Positions 35,311 to 43,569 of a DNA stretch of 61,214 nt are shown here, in pieces. Below the pieces are notes generated by a model. The model made no database searches and was not told the origin of the DNA. It saw only the letters and a list, made by a program, of their open reading frames with translations. Position numbers and translations under genes: made by a program. Source of the DNA: an uncultured Desulfovibrio sp. (GTDB lineage Bacteria > Desulfobacterota > Desulfovibrionia > Desulfovibrionales > Desulfovibrionaceae); NCBI RefSeq assembly GCF_944327235.1, contig NZ_CALVHE010000006.1, forward strand, positions 1-61,214. Direction: 5' to 3'. Numbering within the stretch: the first letter of the stretch is position 1; each line of letters begins with the position of its first letter.

Positions 35311-37446
35311 ATGACACGACATGCGGAGCGCCGTACGCCGGGAGGAAAACCGCGCGGCGGAGCGGACAAGAAGGCGCGCAAGCGCGAAGACTGGCTGGAA
35401 GAAGAGGATTTCCCCGTTCTGGACGGCGACCTGCTCCTGCTGGAGCCGGAAGCCCCCGCCAGACAGCGGCGCGGCAGACGGCAGGGCCGGGAGGATGTAC
35501 CGCCGGAGAGCGTCCGTCCCGCCGCTGGTGAGGCTCAGGCTCGCGAGCGGAGCGGATCTTCGTCAGGCTCCTTCCGCGAGCGGGTTGAGCGAGGCAGGGG
35601 TGGACGAGGCAAACCTCCGTATGAGGGGGGGCGCCGTGCCGGTGAAGCCCGCGAAGAGCGGCCGCGATCCGACGGACGTCGTCAGGAAAACGGCCGGAAC
35701 ACCGCCCATGATAGGGAAGCGTCCTCAAGGCGGCAGGATCGGTTCAGCGAGACGCGCCCTGCGGATGGAGCGCGCCGCGAGGGACGGCGACCCGTCCCGC
35801 GCAACGTCCCGGACCGGGAACGCTGGTCGTTGCTCTCCGCTCTGCTGCCGGGACCGGACGCCGCCTTGCGCGACGGTCTTGATATGCTCGGGGCGGCATT
35901 GGCGCGGGTGCGTCCCCTGGCCCCGGCCCATGCTCGCAGCCTGCCGCAGGATGTGGCGGAGCTTTCCCGTCTGCTGACCGTGGAGCGGGCGCATCTGCAT
36001 CAACCCTACTGGGCGTCACCGGCTCTGACCAGCGCCTATCTCTATTACTTCTTGCCGTGGAACGTGCTGCGGCAGGCGCGACTGCTGTCCGCCCTGCCGT
36101 TGCCCGATCCCCGTATTTGGGTGGAGCAGGGGCGTCGTCCGCTATTGCTGGATATGGGCTCCGGGCCGCTCAGTCTGCCTATCGCGCTCTGGCTGGCCAG
36201 ACCGCAATGGCGGGGATTGCCGCTTACCGTGCTGGCGCTGGATGCCTCATCGCAGCCGCTGGAGCTGGGGCGTGATCTGTTGCGTGCCCTGGCCGACGAG
36301 CTGCGTCAGCCTTCCTGGGAGGTGCGTACGGTGAGGGCCCCGCTGGGTCAGGCGGCACGGCAGCTTTCCCGTGCTTCCGGGTCGCGTTCCCGTACTGCTG
36401 CGGAGGGAGACGCCCCGGCGCTCTGGCTGGCCTCGGCGGCCAATGTGCTGAATGAGATGCTCTCCGGGGGCGGAGCCGGGCGCACGGGCCGACGTGACGG
36501 CGCGGCTTCCTGGGAGCCAGATGACGATGCGGCCATGCCGGGCGAGTCGCGCGAGGACAGCCTTTTCGGCCAGCGGCTGGAAAGCGTGCTGGACAGTCTC
36601 GAGGAGGTGCTGGAAGGGGGCGATCCCTCCCTCCCGGCGTCGTTGCTGGTGGTGGAACCGGGGACCCGTCTGGGTGGGACGACCGTCATGCGCTTGCGCG
36701 GGGCTGCGCTGGAGCGCGGACTCGTGCCGCTGGCTCCCTGCACGCATGGAGCGGACTGCCCGTTGGAGCGGGGACGCAGCGGGCGCGGCTGGTGTCATAT
36801 GACTTTCGACTGCGCCGGAGTACCTGACTGGCTTGCCCAGCTTTCCGACGCGGCCGGGCTGGCCAAGGACAGCCTCAGCCTTGCCCCGCTCCTTCTTTCC
36901 ACGGCTGCGGAGACGGTGCAGGATGGCTTGGATGCGCGCGAGGCCGAGACGGCCGATGATGACGGCGTGTTGTCGCGGGCGGCCCTGCGGGTGCTCTCGG
37001 CTCCCTTTGCGGTGCCGGGCCTGCCGGGCAGGGCGCGGTATGCCTGCGGCGTGGGGGGACTGGCTTTGTTGGGGGATGCGGAATCCCTGCCTTCGGGGGG
37101 CCTTGTGGAAGCGGACATCCCGGAACAGCCACGCTTTGACCGGCGCAGCGGCGCGTTGCTCTTGTTGCCTGAAGGGGAAACTTTTGCAAAGGATGCGTCT
37201 GCCCGCGCACCCCGTCCGTCCGAAAAGCCTGCCGGACGACAGGAGCGGAGTCCGCGTGGATCGGGGGAGGGTAAGCGTTTTTCGCAGGACAAGCCGGACA
37301 AGCCCATACCGCGCAAAGGGCGCGAAGGCCGTCCCTCCCCTCCGTCACGACAAACGCCGCACGCCTCCCGGGATGAGCGGCAGGAGCATGGACGCCGCAC
37401 GGATCGTGACGCCCCAGGCCGCCCGCCACGCCGTAAGCCGTCATGA
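35311..37446 (+). CDS. Rsm22-like small-subunit ribosome methyltransferase with long basic tails
   Basis: 711 residues. The first ~165 and last ~105 residues are Arg/Gly/Asp/Lys-rich, repetitive and probably disordered. The core (about 170-600) has an N-terminal helical part ending 'YYFLPWNVLRQARLL', a SAM-binding motif 'LLDMGSGPLSLPIAL' near 280 and, near 475-500, a cysteine cluster CTHGADCPL...WCHMTFDC. That cluster is the hallmark of the Rsm22 family, where it holds an iron-sulfur cluster. Mitochondrial homologues act on the small ribosomal subunit; the bacterial role is poorly defined. It lies one base after the RamA-like gene with GGAG in that gene's end, so the two are co-translated. 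A terminator follows. Confidence 0.75.
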   Translation: MTRHAERRTPGGKPRGGADKKARKREDWLEEEDFPVLDGDLLLLEPEAPARQRRGRRQGREDVPPESVRPAAGEAQARERSGSSSGSFRERVERGRGGRGKPPYEGGRRAGEAREERPRSDGRRQENGRNTAHDREASSRRQDRFSETRPADGARREGRRPVPRNVPDRERWSLLSALLPGPDAALRDGLDMLGAALARVRPLAPAHARSLPQDVAELSRLLTVERAHLHQPYWASPALTSAYLYYFLPWNVLRQARLLSALPLPDPRIWVEQGRRPLLLDMGSGPLSLPIALWLARPQWRGLPLTVLALDASSQPLELGRDLLRALADELRQPSWEVRTVRAPLGQAARQLSRASGSRSRTAAEGDAPALWLASAANVLNEMLSGGGAGRTGRRDGAASWEPDDDAAMPGESREDSLFGQRLESVLDSLEEVLEGGDPSLPASLLVVEPGTRLGGTTVMRLRGAALERGLVPLAPCTHGADCPLERGRSGRGWCHMTFDCAGVPDWLAQLSDAAGLAKDSLSLAPLLLSTAAETVQDGLDAREAETADDDGVLSRAALRVLSAPFAVPGLPGRARYACGVGGLALLGDAESLPSGGLVEADIPEQPRFDRRSGALLLLPEGETFAKDASARAPRPSEKPAGRQERSPRGSGEGKRFSQDKPDKPIPRKGREGRPSPPSRQTPHASRDERQEHGRRTDRDAPGRPPRRKPS

Positions 37447-37491
37447 CCTGCCGGTGGCGCGCCGCCATCTGTCAGCGCGGAAAGAACAGCA

Positions 37492-37527
37492 AACGCCCGT
37501 CGGTGCTCCCGGCGGGCGTTCTCTTTT
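37492..37527 (+). terminator. Intrinsic terminator of the RamA-like/Rsm22-like operon
   Basis: AACGCCCG (37492-37499) pairs with CGGGCGTT (37513-37520), followed by CTCTTTT. The type D element starts at the last T. Confidence 0.85.
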
Positions 37528-37757
37528 AGGGTCTGTTAATACTATTCGTTGTCTGTTTGGGGGGAAGGGAAACCCCTCCGCCAGCGCGGGAGCGGGTTTC
37601 CCTTCCCCCCAAGCCCCTCATCCCTTCCCCAGCGCGCTTTTACCGGGGGAACAGGCAGAGGCACGAGACACTCTCGCCCCAAAAGCAAGCGGCGTGTATA
37701 CAGTCTGTTTGGCTTGTCTGTTGAAATTGTTTGAAAAATTTGTGTTAACAGGCCCTG
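37527..37757 (+). mobile_element. Type D element, copy 2 (fullest copy)
   Basis: About 231 bp bounded by TAGGGTCTGTTAA on the left and TTAACAGGCCCTG on the right, an inverted terminal pair. The interior has paired G/C runs (ggggggaaggga ... tcccttcccccc). The right TA has become TG and is shared with the following type A fragment. Confidence 0.72.
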
Positions 37758-37868
37758 GAGCCTTTTCGGTTTGAAACGCGTTGCGTTTCAGACCACACAG
37801 CTTGGCGTTTCGCGAAAAAAAACGAGGTGTTTCCGTACACTTTGGGTCGGGCGGCGCTGCCTCATATA
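37756..37868 (-). mobile_element. Type A element, truncated copy 8
   Basis: Starts TGGAGCCTTTTCGGTTTG (decayed TAGAGC) and keeps the 'catacggcctggcgttt'-like segment and the GGGCGGCGCTG block. The right end is missing and sequence of type D character follows directly. Confidence 0.65.
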
Positions 37869-38069
37869 TATCTTATCTTCTCTTTGCAAAAGCGCGCTGG
37901 GCAAGGGATGAGGGGCTTGGGGAACACCTACAACACCCACAACGCAGGCGGCGACCGAAAGGCGGCCGCAGGCCGTGCCTGTTAGGCGACAAAGGAGCCT
38001 TACGGGCATCGACAGCAAAGCAAAGGGGGTTCTTCTCCCTCAAAAAAAGCGTAATGAGTCCTGACCCTA
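37869..38069 (-). mobile_element. Composite type D/C remnant supplying the hypC stop codon
   Basis: The left part matches type D in reverse (aaaagcgcgctgggcaagggatgagggg) and includes the recurring 'gggcatcgacagcaaag' block. The right part matches the right half of type C and ends TAATGAGTCCTGACCCTA at 38052-38069. The last three bases are, on the minus strand, the TAG stop of hypC. Confidence 0.65.
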
Positions 38070-38318
38070 GAACGGAGCTGGGCGGCCCTCGTCGGCTTCC
38101 ACCAGTTCGCGCAGGGCGCGGAGGTTCTCTTGCGCCTCTTCGGGCGTCAGGGAATGCAGGGCAAAGCCCGCATGGACGATGACGTAGTCTCCCACCCGTG
38201 GTTCTTCGGGCAGCAGCATCATGGAGGCCGTGAGATAGGTCTCACTGGAGCCGACCCGGACGCGGGCCATACCCGCATCCTGCAGTTCGACTATCTGGGC
38301 CGGAATGGCAAGGCACAT
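38067..38318 (-). CDS. hypC: HypC/HupF-family [NiFe]-hydrogenase maturation chaperone
   Basis: 83 residues starting MCLAIPAQI, with the essential Cys2 that binds the Fe(CN)2CO intermediate and the hydrogenase large subunit. The central 'GDYVIVHAGFALHSLTPEEA' also matches the family. The start is the ATG giving Cys2, with GGGAGG upstream; an in-frame ATG 18 bases earlier would bury the cysteine. It lies 55 bases after nhcD on the same strand, behind a hairpin. No hydrogenase structural gene or other hyp gene is in the window, so HypC here is an orphan attached to the cytochrome operon. Its TAG stop is provided by a type C remnant. Confidence 0.93.
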   Translation of the reverse strand: MCLAIPAQIVELQDAGMARVRVGSSETYLTASMMLLPEEPRVGDYVIVHAGFALHSLTPEEAQENLRALRELVEADEGRPAPF

Positions 38319-38337
38319 GGCATGTCCTCCCAGCAAA

Positions 38338-38363
38338 GGAGGGCGCGGACGGCCGCGCCCTCC
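38338..38363 (-). other. Hairpin between nhcD and hypC
   Basis: GGAGGGCGCGG (38338-38348) pairs with CCGCGCCCTCC (38353-38363) around a 4-base loop. On the minus strand only TTT follows, so it probably terminates part of the nhc transcript and allows some read-through into hypC. Confidence 0.65.
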
Positions 38364-38373
38364 GGAATGGGTG

Positions 38374-38523
38374 CTACTTCTTCCTCCGCCGCCGGTCGCC
38401 GTCGCCGGGGCGGTAGAGGACGAGGTTCCAGAACAGGACGTACAAGGGCAGGGTCACGAACATGAGCAGGTAGGCCCATTCCTTGGTCTGGAGGAAGTAT
38501 TGGTAGAAGGTCTGATATTCCAT
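38374..38523 (-). CDS. nhcD: Small membrane subunit of the nine-heme cytochrome complex (HmcD-like)
   Basis: 49 residues: MEYQTFYQYFLQ..., one transmembrane helix (about 17-36, rich in Leu, Val and Phe) and a strongly basic C-terminus (RRRRKK) that should stay in the cytoplasm. It starts 8 bases after the NrfD-like gene and has GGGGGC upstream. In the Hmc and nine-heme complexes of Desulfovibrio a protein of about this size follows the NrfD-like subunit. The name rests on position, size and topology rather than a motif. Confidence 0.75.
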   Translation of the reverse strand: MEYQTFYQYFLQTKEWAYLLMFVTLPLYVLFWNLVLYRPGDGDRRRRKK

Positions 38524-38531
38524 AGAGCCCC

Positions 38532-39749
38532 CTAGCCGTGGTGCCGGAAGTTCGGATGTTCGTACAGCACCGGCATGTGGTAGACGATGAAGCGGTAGAC
38601 CGTGATGATCAGAGTGACGATGAAGACCGAGACCGTGATCTCATGCCAGCTCGGGAAGTAGCGTTCCGCGGCGGGCAGATGCCAGTTGAAGGCGATGATG
38701 CTCACGTTGAAACGGTTGAAGATGATGCCCAGCACCGTGATGATGGAGCCGATCTGGCAGATGTGTTCGTTGCCGTCGCGGGCGCCCTTGGCATAGATGA
38801 GGGCGGGCAGCAGGACGAAACCGAACATCTCCACCAGCCAGAGCACGCCGTAGCCCGAGAAGAGATAGCCCATGTTGTTCTGGACGATCATGTCGATGAG
38901 CTTGAGCATGAAATAGCCCATGAGGATGAAGGAGGCTGCCCGGCTGAAGCTCAGCGTGACGAGCTTGGAATCCTTGGCATGGTTGGTGTCCATGTAGAAT
39001 TGCAGGCCCTTGTGGGTCAGCATACCTTCAAAAATGACCATGGACGCCCCGGCAGCCATGGAGCTGACGAAGAAGAACATGGGCATGAAGGGCGAGTACC
39101 AGAGCGGATGCAGCTTGCCGGGCGCGATGAGGAAGAGCGAGCCCAGCGAGGACTGGTGCAGGGTGGAGAGCGTCACCCCGAAGATGGTCAGCAGGATGAC
39201 GGTCTTGGTGATGAGCTTGTGGAAGATCCGCAGGATGGGGAAGCGGTGGGCCAGCCATTCGATGGGCATGACGGAGAACTCGCAGAAGAGCACCGTCACA
39301 TAGGTGGCCACGCACAAGCCCACTTCAAAGAGCACGGAGGTCGTGCCGGGATAGAAGAAGGCATAGGGCAGGCGCAGGGGGTGGCCAAGGTCGTAATGCA
39401 GGGCCACCACCACGAAGAAATAGCCCAGAAAGGCCGTGGTGACCGCCGGACGCACGGCCGAGTGGAAGCGTTTGAGTCCGAGCACATAGCATGCGACCGT
39501 GGTGAAATAGCCGCCCGCGGCCAGCGCCACGCCGCAGAGCAGGTCGAAACCGATCCAGATGCCCCACGGGTAGTTGTCGTCAAGGTTGGAGACCGCGCCG
39601 ATGCCCAGAGTGAAGCGCATGACCGTCACCACCAGCCCCACGGCAAGGATGATGTAGGTGATGATGTTCCCCGGAGTCAGCCGGAAGAACGGGGTCAGAT
39701 TGAGCATCTGATCCCGCGTGGGCATGGGGATGTCGTAATGTTCGGCCAT
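38532..39749 (-). CDS. nhcC: NrfD-like quinone-interacting membrane subunit of the nine-heme cytochrome complex
   Basis: 405 residues with about ten hydrophobic helices, as expected for the NrfD/HybB/HmcC family. It lacks heme or cluster motifs and would exchange electrons with the menaquinone pool. Notable stretches are 'NLDDNYPWGIWIGFDLLCGVALAAGG' (early helices, in pieces) and 'FNWHLPAAERYFPSWHEI' near the end, both typical of HmcC/DsrP-type proteins. Its ATG overlaps the nhcB stop by one base (TAATG), so translation is coupled. Confidence 0.9.
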   Translation of the reverse strand: MAEHYDIPMPTRDQMLNLTPFFRLTPGNIITYIILAVGLVVTVMRFTLGIGAVSNLDDNYPWGIWIGFDLLCGVALAAGGYFTTVACYVLGLKRFHSAVRPAVTTAFLGYFFVVVALHYDLGHPLRLPYAFFYPGTTSVLFEVGLCVATYVTVLFCEFSVMPIEWLAHRFPILRIFHKLITKTVILLTIFGVTLSTLHQSSLGSLFLIAPGKLHPLWYSPFMPMFFFVSSMAAGASMVIFEGMLTHKGLQFYMDTNHAKDSKLVTLSFSRAASFILMGYFMLKLIDMIVQNNMGYLFSGYGVLWLVEMFGFVLLPALIYAKGARDGNEHICQIGSIITVLGIIFNRFNVSIIAFNWHLPAAERYFPSWHEITVSVFIVTLIITVYRFIVYHMPVLYEHPNFRHHG

Positions 39750-40864
39750 TAGTGATCCTCCTTGCGGGCAAAGCGGCTGGCGTCCAGCGCGGCCTGGCGG
39801 CGTTCTTCCACGGCGTCTTCGAGGGCCTGGCGGGCCACTTCAGCGGCTTCGGGGCCCTGCTGGCGTTCGATGCGGCGTACGGCGTCATCCATGGCGGCGG
39901 CCATATCCTGCCGCACGGCGGCACGCATGATCTTGTTGCGCATTTCGTTGCGGGCTTCGCGGCTCTTGCTGATGCCGTAGAGCCCGCCGAAGAGGATGGG
40001 CCAGAAAGCGACGATGAGCGGCACCGTCCCCAGCGCGCCGTACGTCAGCTCGCCCATGGGCTGCGAGCCGAGGTGCGTATCCAGCCCGATGGCGTGCATC
40101 ACCTCCGTGGCACCGGCCGGGCCCACGTCGGACTTGCCGACGGTCTCCTTCGAGGCAGGCGCGAGCACCATCCAGGCCGTGCCCCCGGCATCCCATTCGC
40201 CATAGATGTAATCCGTGTAGCGGCCGGGATTCTCCTCGATGCGTTTCCGTGCCAGACGGATGAGGTCGCTGCGGCGGCCGAAGGTCAGGGCGTCCATGGG
40301 GCAGGCTTCCACACAGCCGGGCAGCTGCCCCTTGTCAAGGCGAGGCTTGCAGAAGGTGCACTTCTGCACCAGCGGATCGAACGGCTCGTCGTACTGGAAT
40401 CCTGGGATGTAGAAGGGACAGGCGATCATGCAATAGCGGCAGCCGACGCACTGTTCGCCGTTATAGGTGACGCTGCCGTCGGGATTCTTGGTGAAACACT
40501 TGGCAAAGCAGGCCGAGGCGCAAGCGGGTTCGTTGCAGTGGAAGCACTGCAGCTTGCGGAAATAGGGCTTGTCGTCGATGGTGTACTGATTGACGACCGT
40601 CCACTGATACGCCGAGGTCCGCCGACGGACGCCCAGCACGTCAAGATCGTCAAAGGGCTCCCTGGGCTGGGGCAGCGAGTTGACGGCATTGCAGGCCTCT
40701 TCGCACTGGCGGCAGCCGATGCAGCGCGTCACGTCATGCAGGACGCCGTAGCTGTTCTCATAGCCCGGAAAGACATGGGCCTTGGCCGCGGCCATGCCCG
40801 GCGCGGCCAGAGCGCCGCCGACGCCGGCCGTTCCCAGCAGGGCAAGGAATTTTCTGCGGTTCAT
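39749..40864 (-). CDS. nhcB: Periplasmic four-cluster ferredoxin subunit of the nine-heme cytochrome complex
   Basis: 371 residues. The N-terminus MNRRKFLALLGTAGVGG is a Tat-type signal. Sixteen cysteines form four [4Fe-4S] sites: 48/51/54/58, 107/110/115/119, 139/142/145/149 and 169/172/184/188. A single transmembrane helix at about 277-297 anchors the C-terminal part, and a charged tail follows. This matches HmcB/HybA-type subunits that relay electrons between a periplasmic cytochrome and the NrfD-like membrane protein. The start has AGGAGG upstream, 12 bases after nhcA. Confidence 0.93.
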   Translation of the reverse strand: MNRRKFLALLGTAGVGGALAAPGMAAAKAHVFPGYENSYGVLHDVTRCIGCRQCEEACNAVNSLPQPREPFDDLDVLGVRRRTSAYQWTVVNQYTIDDKPYFRKLQCFHCNEPACASACFAKCFTKNPDGSVTYNGEQCVGCRYCMIACPFYIPGFQYDEPFDPLVQKCTFCKPRLDKGQLPGCVEACPMDALTFGRRSDLIRLARKRIEENPGRYTDYIYGEWDAGGTAWMVLAPASKETVGKSDVGPAGATEVMHAIGLDTHLGSQPMGELTYGALGTVPLIVAFWPILFGGLYGISKSREARNEMRNKIMRAAVRQDMAAAMDDAVRRIERQQGPEAAEVARQALEDAVEERRQAALDASRFARKEDH

Positions 40865-40876
40865 GCGTACGTCCTC

Positions 40877-41848
40877 CTATTGCCCTTCTTGGGTACGCGG
40901 CTTGTGGCAGCTGGCGCAGGATGTCTTGAGCGGCCGGGCGACCTTCATGCCGTCATGGCAGCCCATGCACTGCAGGTGATAGGCGGCCTTGAGGGTGGGG
41001 GTACCGGGATCGGCCGGATCGATGCGCGCGGCGTGACAGTTGGCGCAGGACGGCGGGGTGGCCGATGCCGGGCTGTTGTGATGACAGGCCGTGCAAAGAG
41101 AGGCCGGATCCTTGTGGAAGGCGGCGGCCAGCTTGTCGTCCTGGATACGGCGCATGAGCGAGGCCACATGCCGCCGGTGATTGAAATAGTTGGGGCCGAA
41201 CTTGTCGGACAGGCTGTCGAGGCTGATACGGCTGGGCAGCAGTTCCGGACGCAGCGGGGTGGCGTACCGCTTTTCCAGGACGGTGCGGGCTGCCAGTTCG
41301 TCCCGCTCGTCGTCCGGCAGGGTCCCGGATGCCGCCTGTCGCAGCTGCTGTGCGCTCATGGAGGGCGTCACGCTGTGGCAGACGCCGCACCAGCGGTCAT
41401 CGCGGGCGGGCTTGGCGATGCTGTGACAGCCCGCGCATTCCCGCCGCTTGAGCTGCTGTTCATGACAGCTCACGCAGCTTTGCGGCGTGGGACCGTCGGT
41501 ACGGGGCGCGATATCGGTGGCGTGCATGGCGCGCTCGAGCGTGATGTACTTGCCCGCCTCCGAGCCCTTGAGAGTATGGCAGTCGCTGCATTTCTGCGGG
41601 TCGCCCGTATGATGACAGACGGTGCAGTCCTCGATCTTGCGTTCGTGGATCAGGTGATTGAAGACCACGGGCTTCATGCTGCCTACGGCCTTCTTGTCGC
41701 CGTTGGGCAGCATCATGATGGCCGTTGGTGCGCCGCTGTCCGTCGCTTCCAGCTCATCGACGGCGGCCGCCTGCGCTCCGGCAGGCGGGAGACAGGTGAA
41801 GCTCAGCAGGAGCAGCAGACCTGTCAGGGAGAAAAGGGTGTGCCTCAT
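40877..41848 (-). CDS. nhcA: Nine-heme cytochrome c
   Basis: 323 residues with a signal peptide (about 1-28) and exactly nine CxxCH motifs, at residues 75, 87, 125, 138, 154, 252, 268, 294 and 311. The gap between the fifth and sixth separates two cytochrome c3-like regions plus an isolated heme, the layout known for the Desulfovibrio nine-heme cytochrome. It accepts electrons from hydrogenase via type I cytochrome c3 and passes them to the membrane complex encoded by the next three genes. The start is the ATG with AAGGAAA upstream; in-frame sequence further upstream lacks signal-peptide character. First gene of the nhcABCD operon. Confidence 0.95.
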   Translation of the reverse strand: MRHTLFSLTGLLLLLSFTCLPPAGAQAAAVDELEATDSGAPTAIMMLPNGDKKAVGSMKPVVFNHLIHERKIEDCTVCHHTGDPQKCSDCHTLKGSEAGKYITLERAMHATDIAPRTDGPTPQSCVSCHEQQLKRRECAGCHSIAKPARDDRWCGVCHSVTPSMSAQQLRQAASGTLPDDERDELAARTVLEKRYATPLRPELLPSRISLDSLSDKFGPNYFNHRRHVASLMRRIQDDKLAAAFHKDPASLCTACHHNSPASATPPSCANCHAARIDPADPGTPTLKAAYHLQCMGCHDGMKVARPLKTSCASCHKPRTQEGQ

Positions 41849-42034
41849 AAGCGTTTCCTTGTGGCCGTGCCGGGTGTCAGCATATTCGACGACGACCTTG
41901 CGATATGGGTTGCTCCCGGATCTGCCGCATCGGCGGAAGGAAAGCCATTTCGCCGCCGCGATCGGAGGCAAAAGACGGGCGGATGCTTTGCCCGGGGCCG
42001 CTGCGTCACGCGTGTTACGGCATAACGCATGACT

Positions 42035-42063
42035 AGGGTACGCGCAGGCAGCGAGGGCGTCAA
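42035..42063 (-). promoter_or_regulatory. Candidate promoter of the nhc operon
   Basis: On the minus strand TTGACG (42058-42063), 17 bases, TACCCT (42035-42040), roughly 185 bases upstream of nhcA and just past the miaA stop. The same TTGACG box with 17-base spacing occurs before the LOG and YitT genes. Confidence 0.45.
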
Positions 42064-42106
42064 GGCAAGAGAGAGGACGACATGCGGAACTGTGTCGGCA
42101 AGTCCG

Positions 42107-43024
42107 TCAGGCAAGGGCGTCCCGCACACGGCGCAGGAGGGTCGCCGTCTCGCCGGGAGGCACGGCGACGGCCTCCCGCCGTCCGCGGAACCAGGTGAGC
42201 TGACGCTTGGCATAGGCGCGCGTATGACGCAGCCAGAGGGCGCGGCAGTCCTCAAGCGACAGCTCGCCGCGCAGATGGGCGAGCACTTCGGCGCAGCCGA
42301 TGCCGGACCAGCCGGGGGCGGCGGGATCGTCATTGCGGCGGCGGGCGGCGCGGGCCTCCTCCAGTGCGCCTTCGGCCAGCATCTGGTCGATGCGGCGGGC
42401 AAGGCGCGGCTCCAGCCAATCCAGTGTGGGAGCCAGATAGAACAGGGGACCGGCGCAGAGGGGGGCGCTCATGGCGTGTTCATGCCACCAGCTGAATGGT
42501 CTCCCCGTGGCGTCCAGCACCTCGAGGGCCCGCACGATGCGTTGCCGGTCATGGGGATGGATGCGGGCCGCGTAAGACGGGTCACGGCGGCCCAGCTCCT
42601 CATGCAGGCGCTCTGGCCCTTCCGCGGCAAGGCGTTCCGTCCAGCGGGCGCTGATCTCCGGCGCGACGGGCGGGATGTCCGCGATGCCGCGCAGCAGGGT
42701 CTGGAAATACAGCCCCGTGCCGCCCACCAGCAGGGCGCGTTTGCCGCTGTCGCGCAGACGACGTACGGTCTCGGCGGCCATCTCGGCCCAGCGTCCGGCG
42801 CTGATCCTGGCATCCGTGGCAAGGAAGCCGTACAGATGGTGCGGACAGGCCGCGCGCTCCTCCGCCGAGGGCTGGGCGGTGATGCACGGGAAGTCGGCAT
42901 AGACCTGTCGGGAGTCGGCGTTGACGATCTCCGCATCCAGAGCGTGGGCCAGCTCGATGGCGGCCGCCGTCTTGCCGCAGCCCGTGGGTCCGGCAAGACA
43001 GATGACGGGCAGGGGCGCGCTCAT
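42107..43024 (-). CDS. miaA: tRNA dimethylallyltransferase
   Basis: A 305-residue enzyme adding a dimethylallyl group to A37 of tRNAs that read UNN codons. The P-loop GPTGCGKT is at 12-19, followed by 'DSRQVYADFPCITA', 'HHLYGF' and 'VGGTGLYFQTLLRGI', all family signatures, and a C-terminal 'RHTRAYAKRQLTWFRG'. Length is normal. Its ATG overlaps the coaD stop by 4 bases, so it is coupled to coaD in an rsmD-coaD-miaA operon. Confidence 0.97.
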   Translation of the reverse strand: MSAPLPVICLAGPTGCGKTAAAIELAHALDAEIVNADSRQVYADFPCITAQPSAEERAACPHHLYGFLATDARISAGRWAEMAAETVRRLRDSGKRALLVGGTGLYFQTLLRGIADIPPVAPEISARWTERLAAEGPERLHEELGRRDPSYAARIHPHDRQRIVRALEVLDATGRPFSWWHEHAMSAPLCAGPLFYLAPTLDWLEPRLARRIDQMLAEGALEEARAARRRNDDPAAPGWSGIGCAEVLAHLRGELSLEDCRALWLRHTRAYAKRQLTWFRGRREAVAVPPGETATLLRRVRDALA

Positions 43025-43569
43025 GCCTTGTCCGGCAGGCGGAAACCGCCAAAGGGGGCGGAAAGGCAGGGCGTCCCCTGCCGCACCTCGCCGCGGGCGC
43101 TCTTTTCCTCAAGGCGCAGGCGGACGTTTTCCGGTACGAGCCCCTGGATGTCCGCCCCGTGGCTGGCGGCGGCCTTGACGATGGTGGAGCTGATGAACAG
43201 CCACTGGTAATCCGTCATGAGGAAGACCGTCTGGATGTGCCGTTGCAGGCGGCGATTCATGAGCGCGAGCTGGAACTCGTACTCGAAATCGCTGACCGCC
43301 CGCAGGCCCCGCAGGATGGCGCAGGCCCCGCGTCGGAAGGCGTATTCCACCGTAAGGCCGGAAAAGGGCTCCACAAGGACCCTTTCCTCGTCGGCAAGGG
43401 CCTCACGGGCCATCTCCACGCGCTCTTCCTGCGAAAAGAGCGGTCTCTTGGGCGTATTATCGGCCACGGCGACGATGATCTGATCAAAGACTTCCAGGCC
43501 GCGACGGATGAGTCCCATGTGACCGTTGGTCAGGGGATCGAAGGTTCCGGGATAGAGGGCGATCTTCAT
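43021..43569 (-). CDS. coaD: Phosphopantetheine adenylyltransferase
   Basis: 182 residues, catalysing the penultimate step of coenzyme A synthesis. The nucleotidyltransferase motif 'YPGTFDPLTNGHMGL' (TxxH type, His17) and 'EYEFQLALMNRRL' and 'ISSTIVKAAASHGADI' are clear. A C-terminal extension of about 20 residues beyond the usual end is present. It overlaps rsmD by 4 bases upstream and miaA by 4 bases downstream. Confidence 0.97.
   Translation of the reverse strand: MKIALYPGTFDPLTNGHMGLIRRGLEVFDQIIVAVADNTPKRPLFSQEERVEMAREALADEERVLVEPFSGLTVEYAFRRGACAILRGLRAVSDFEYEFQLALMNRRLQRHIQTVFLMTDYQWLFISSTIVKAAASHGADIQGLVPENVRLRLEEKSARGEVRQGTPCLSAPFGGFRLPDKA

Noticed and set aside
41849..42030. Sigma-54 or FNR-type site controlling nhcA
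   Set aside because: I looked for GG-N10-GC and TTGAT-N4-ATCAA type sequences and found none convincing. Only a sigma-70-like promoter was supportable.
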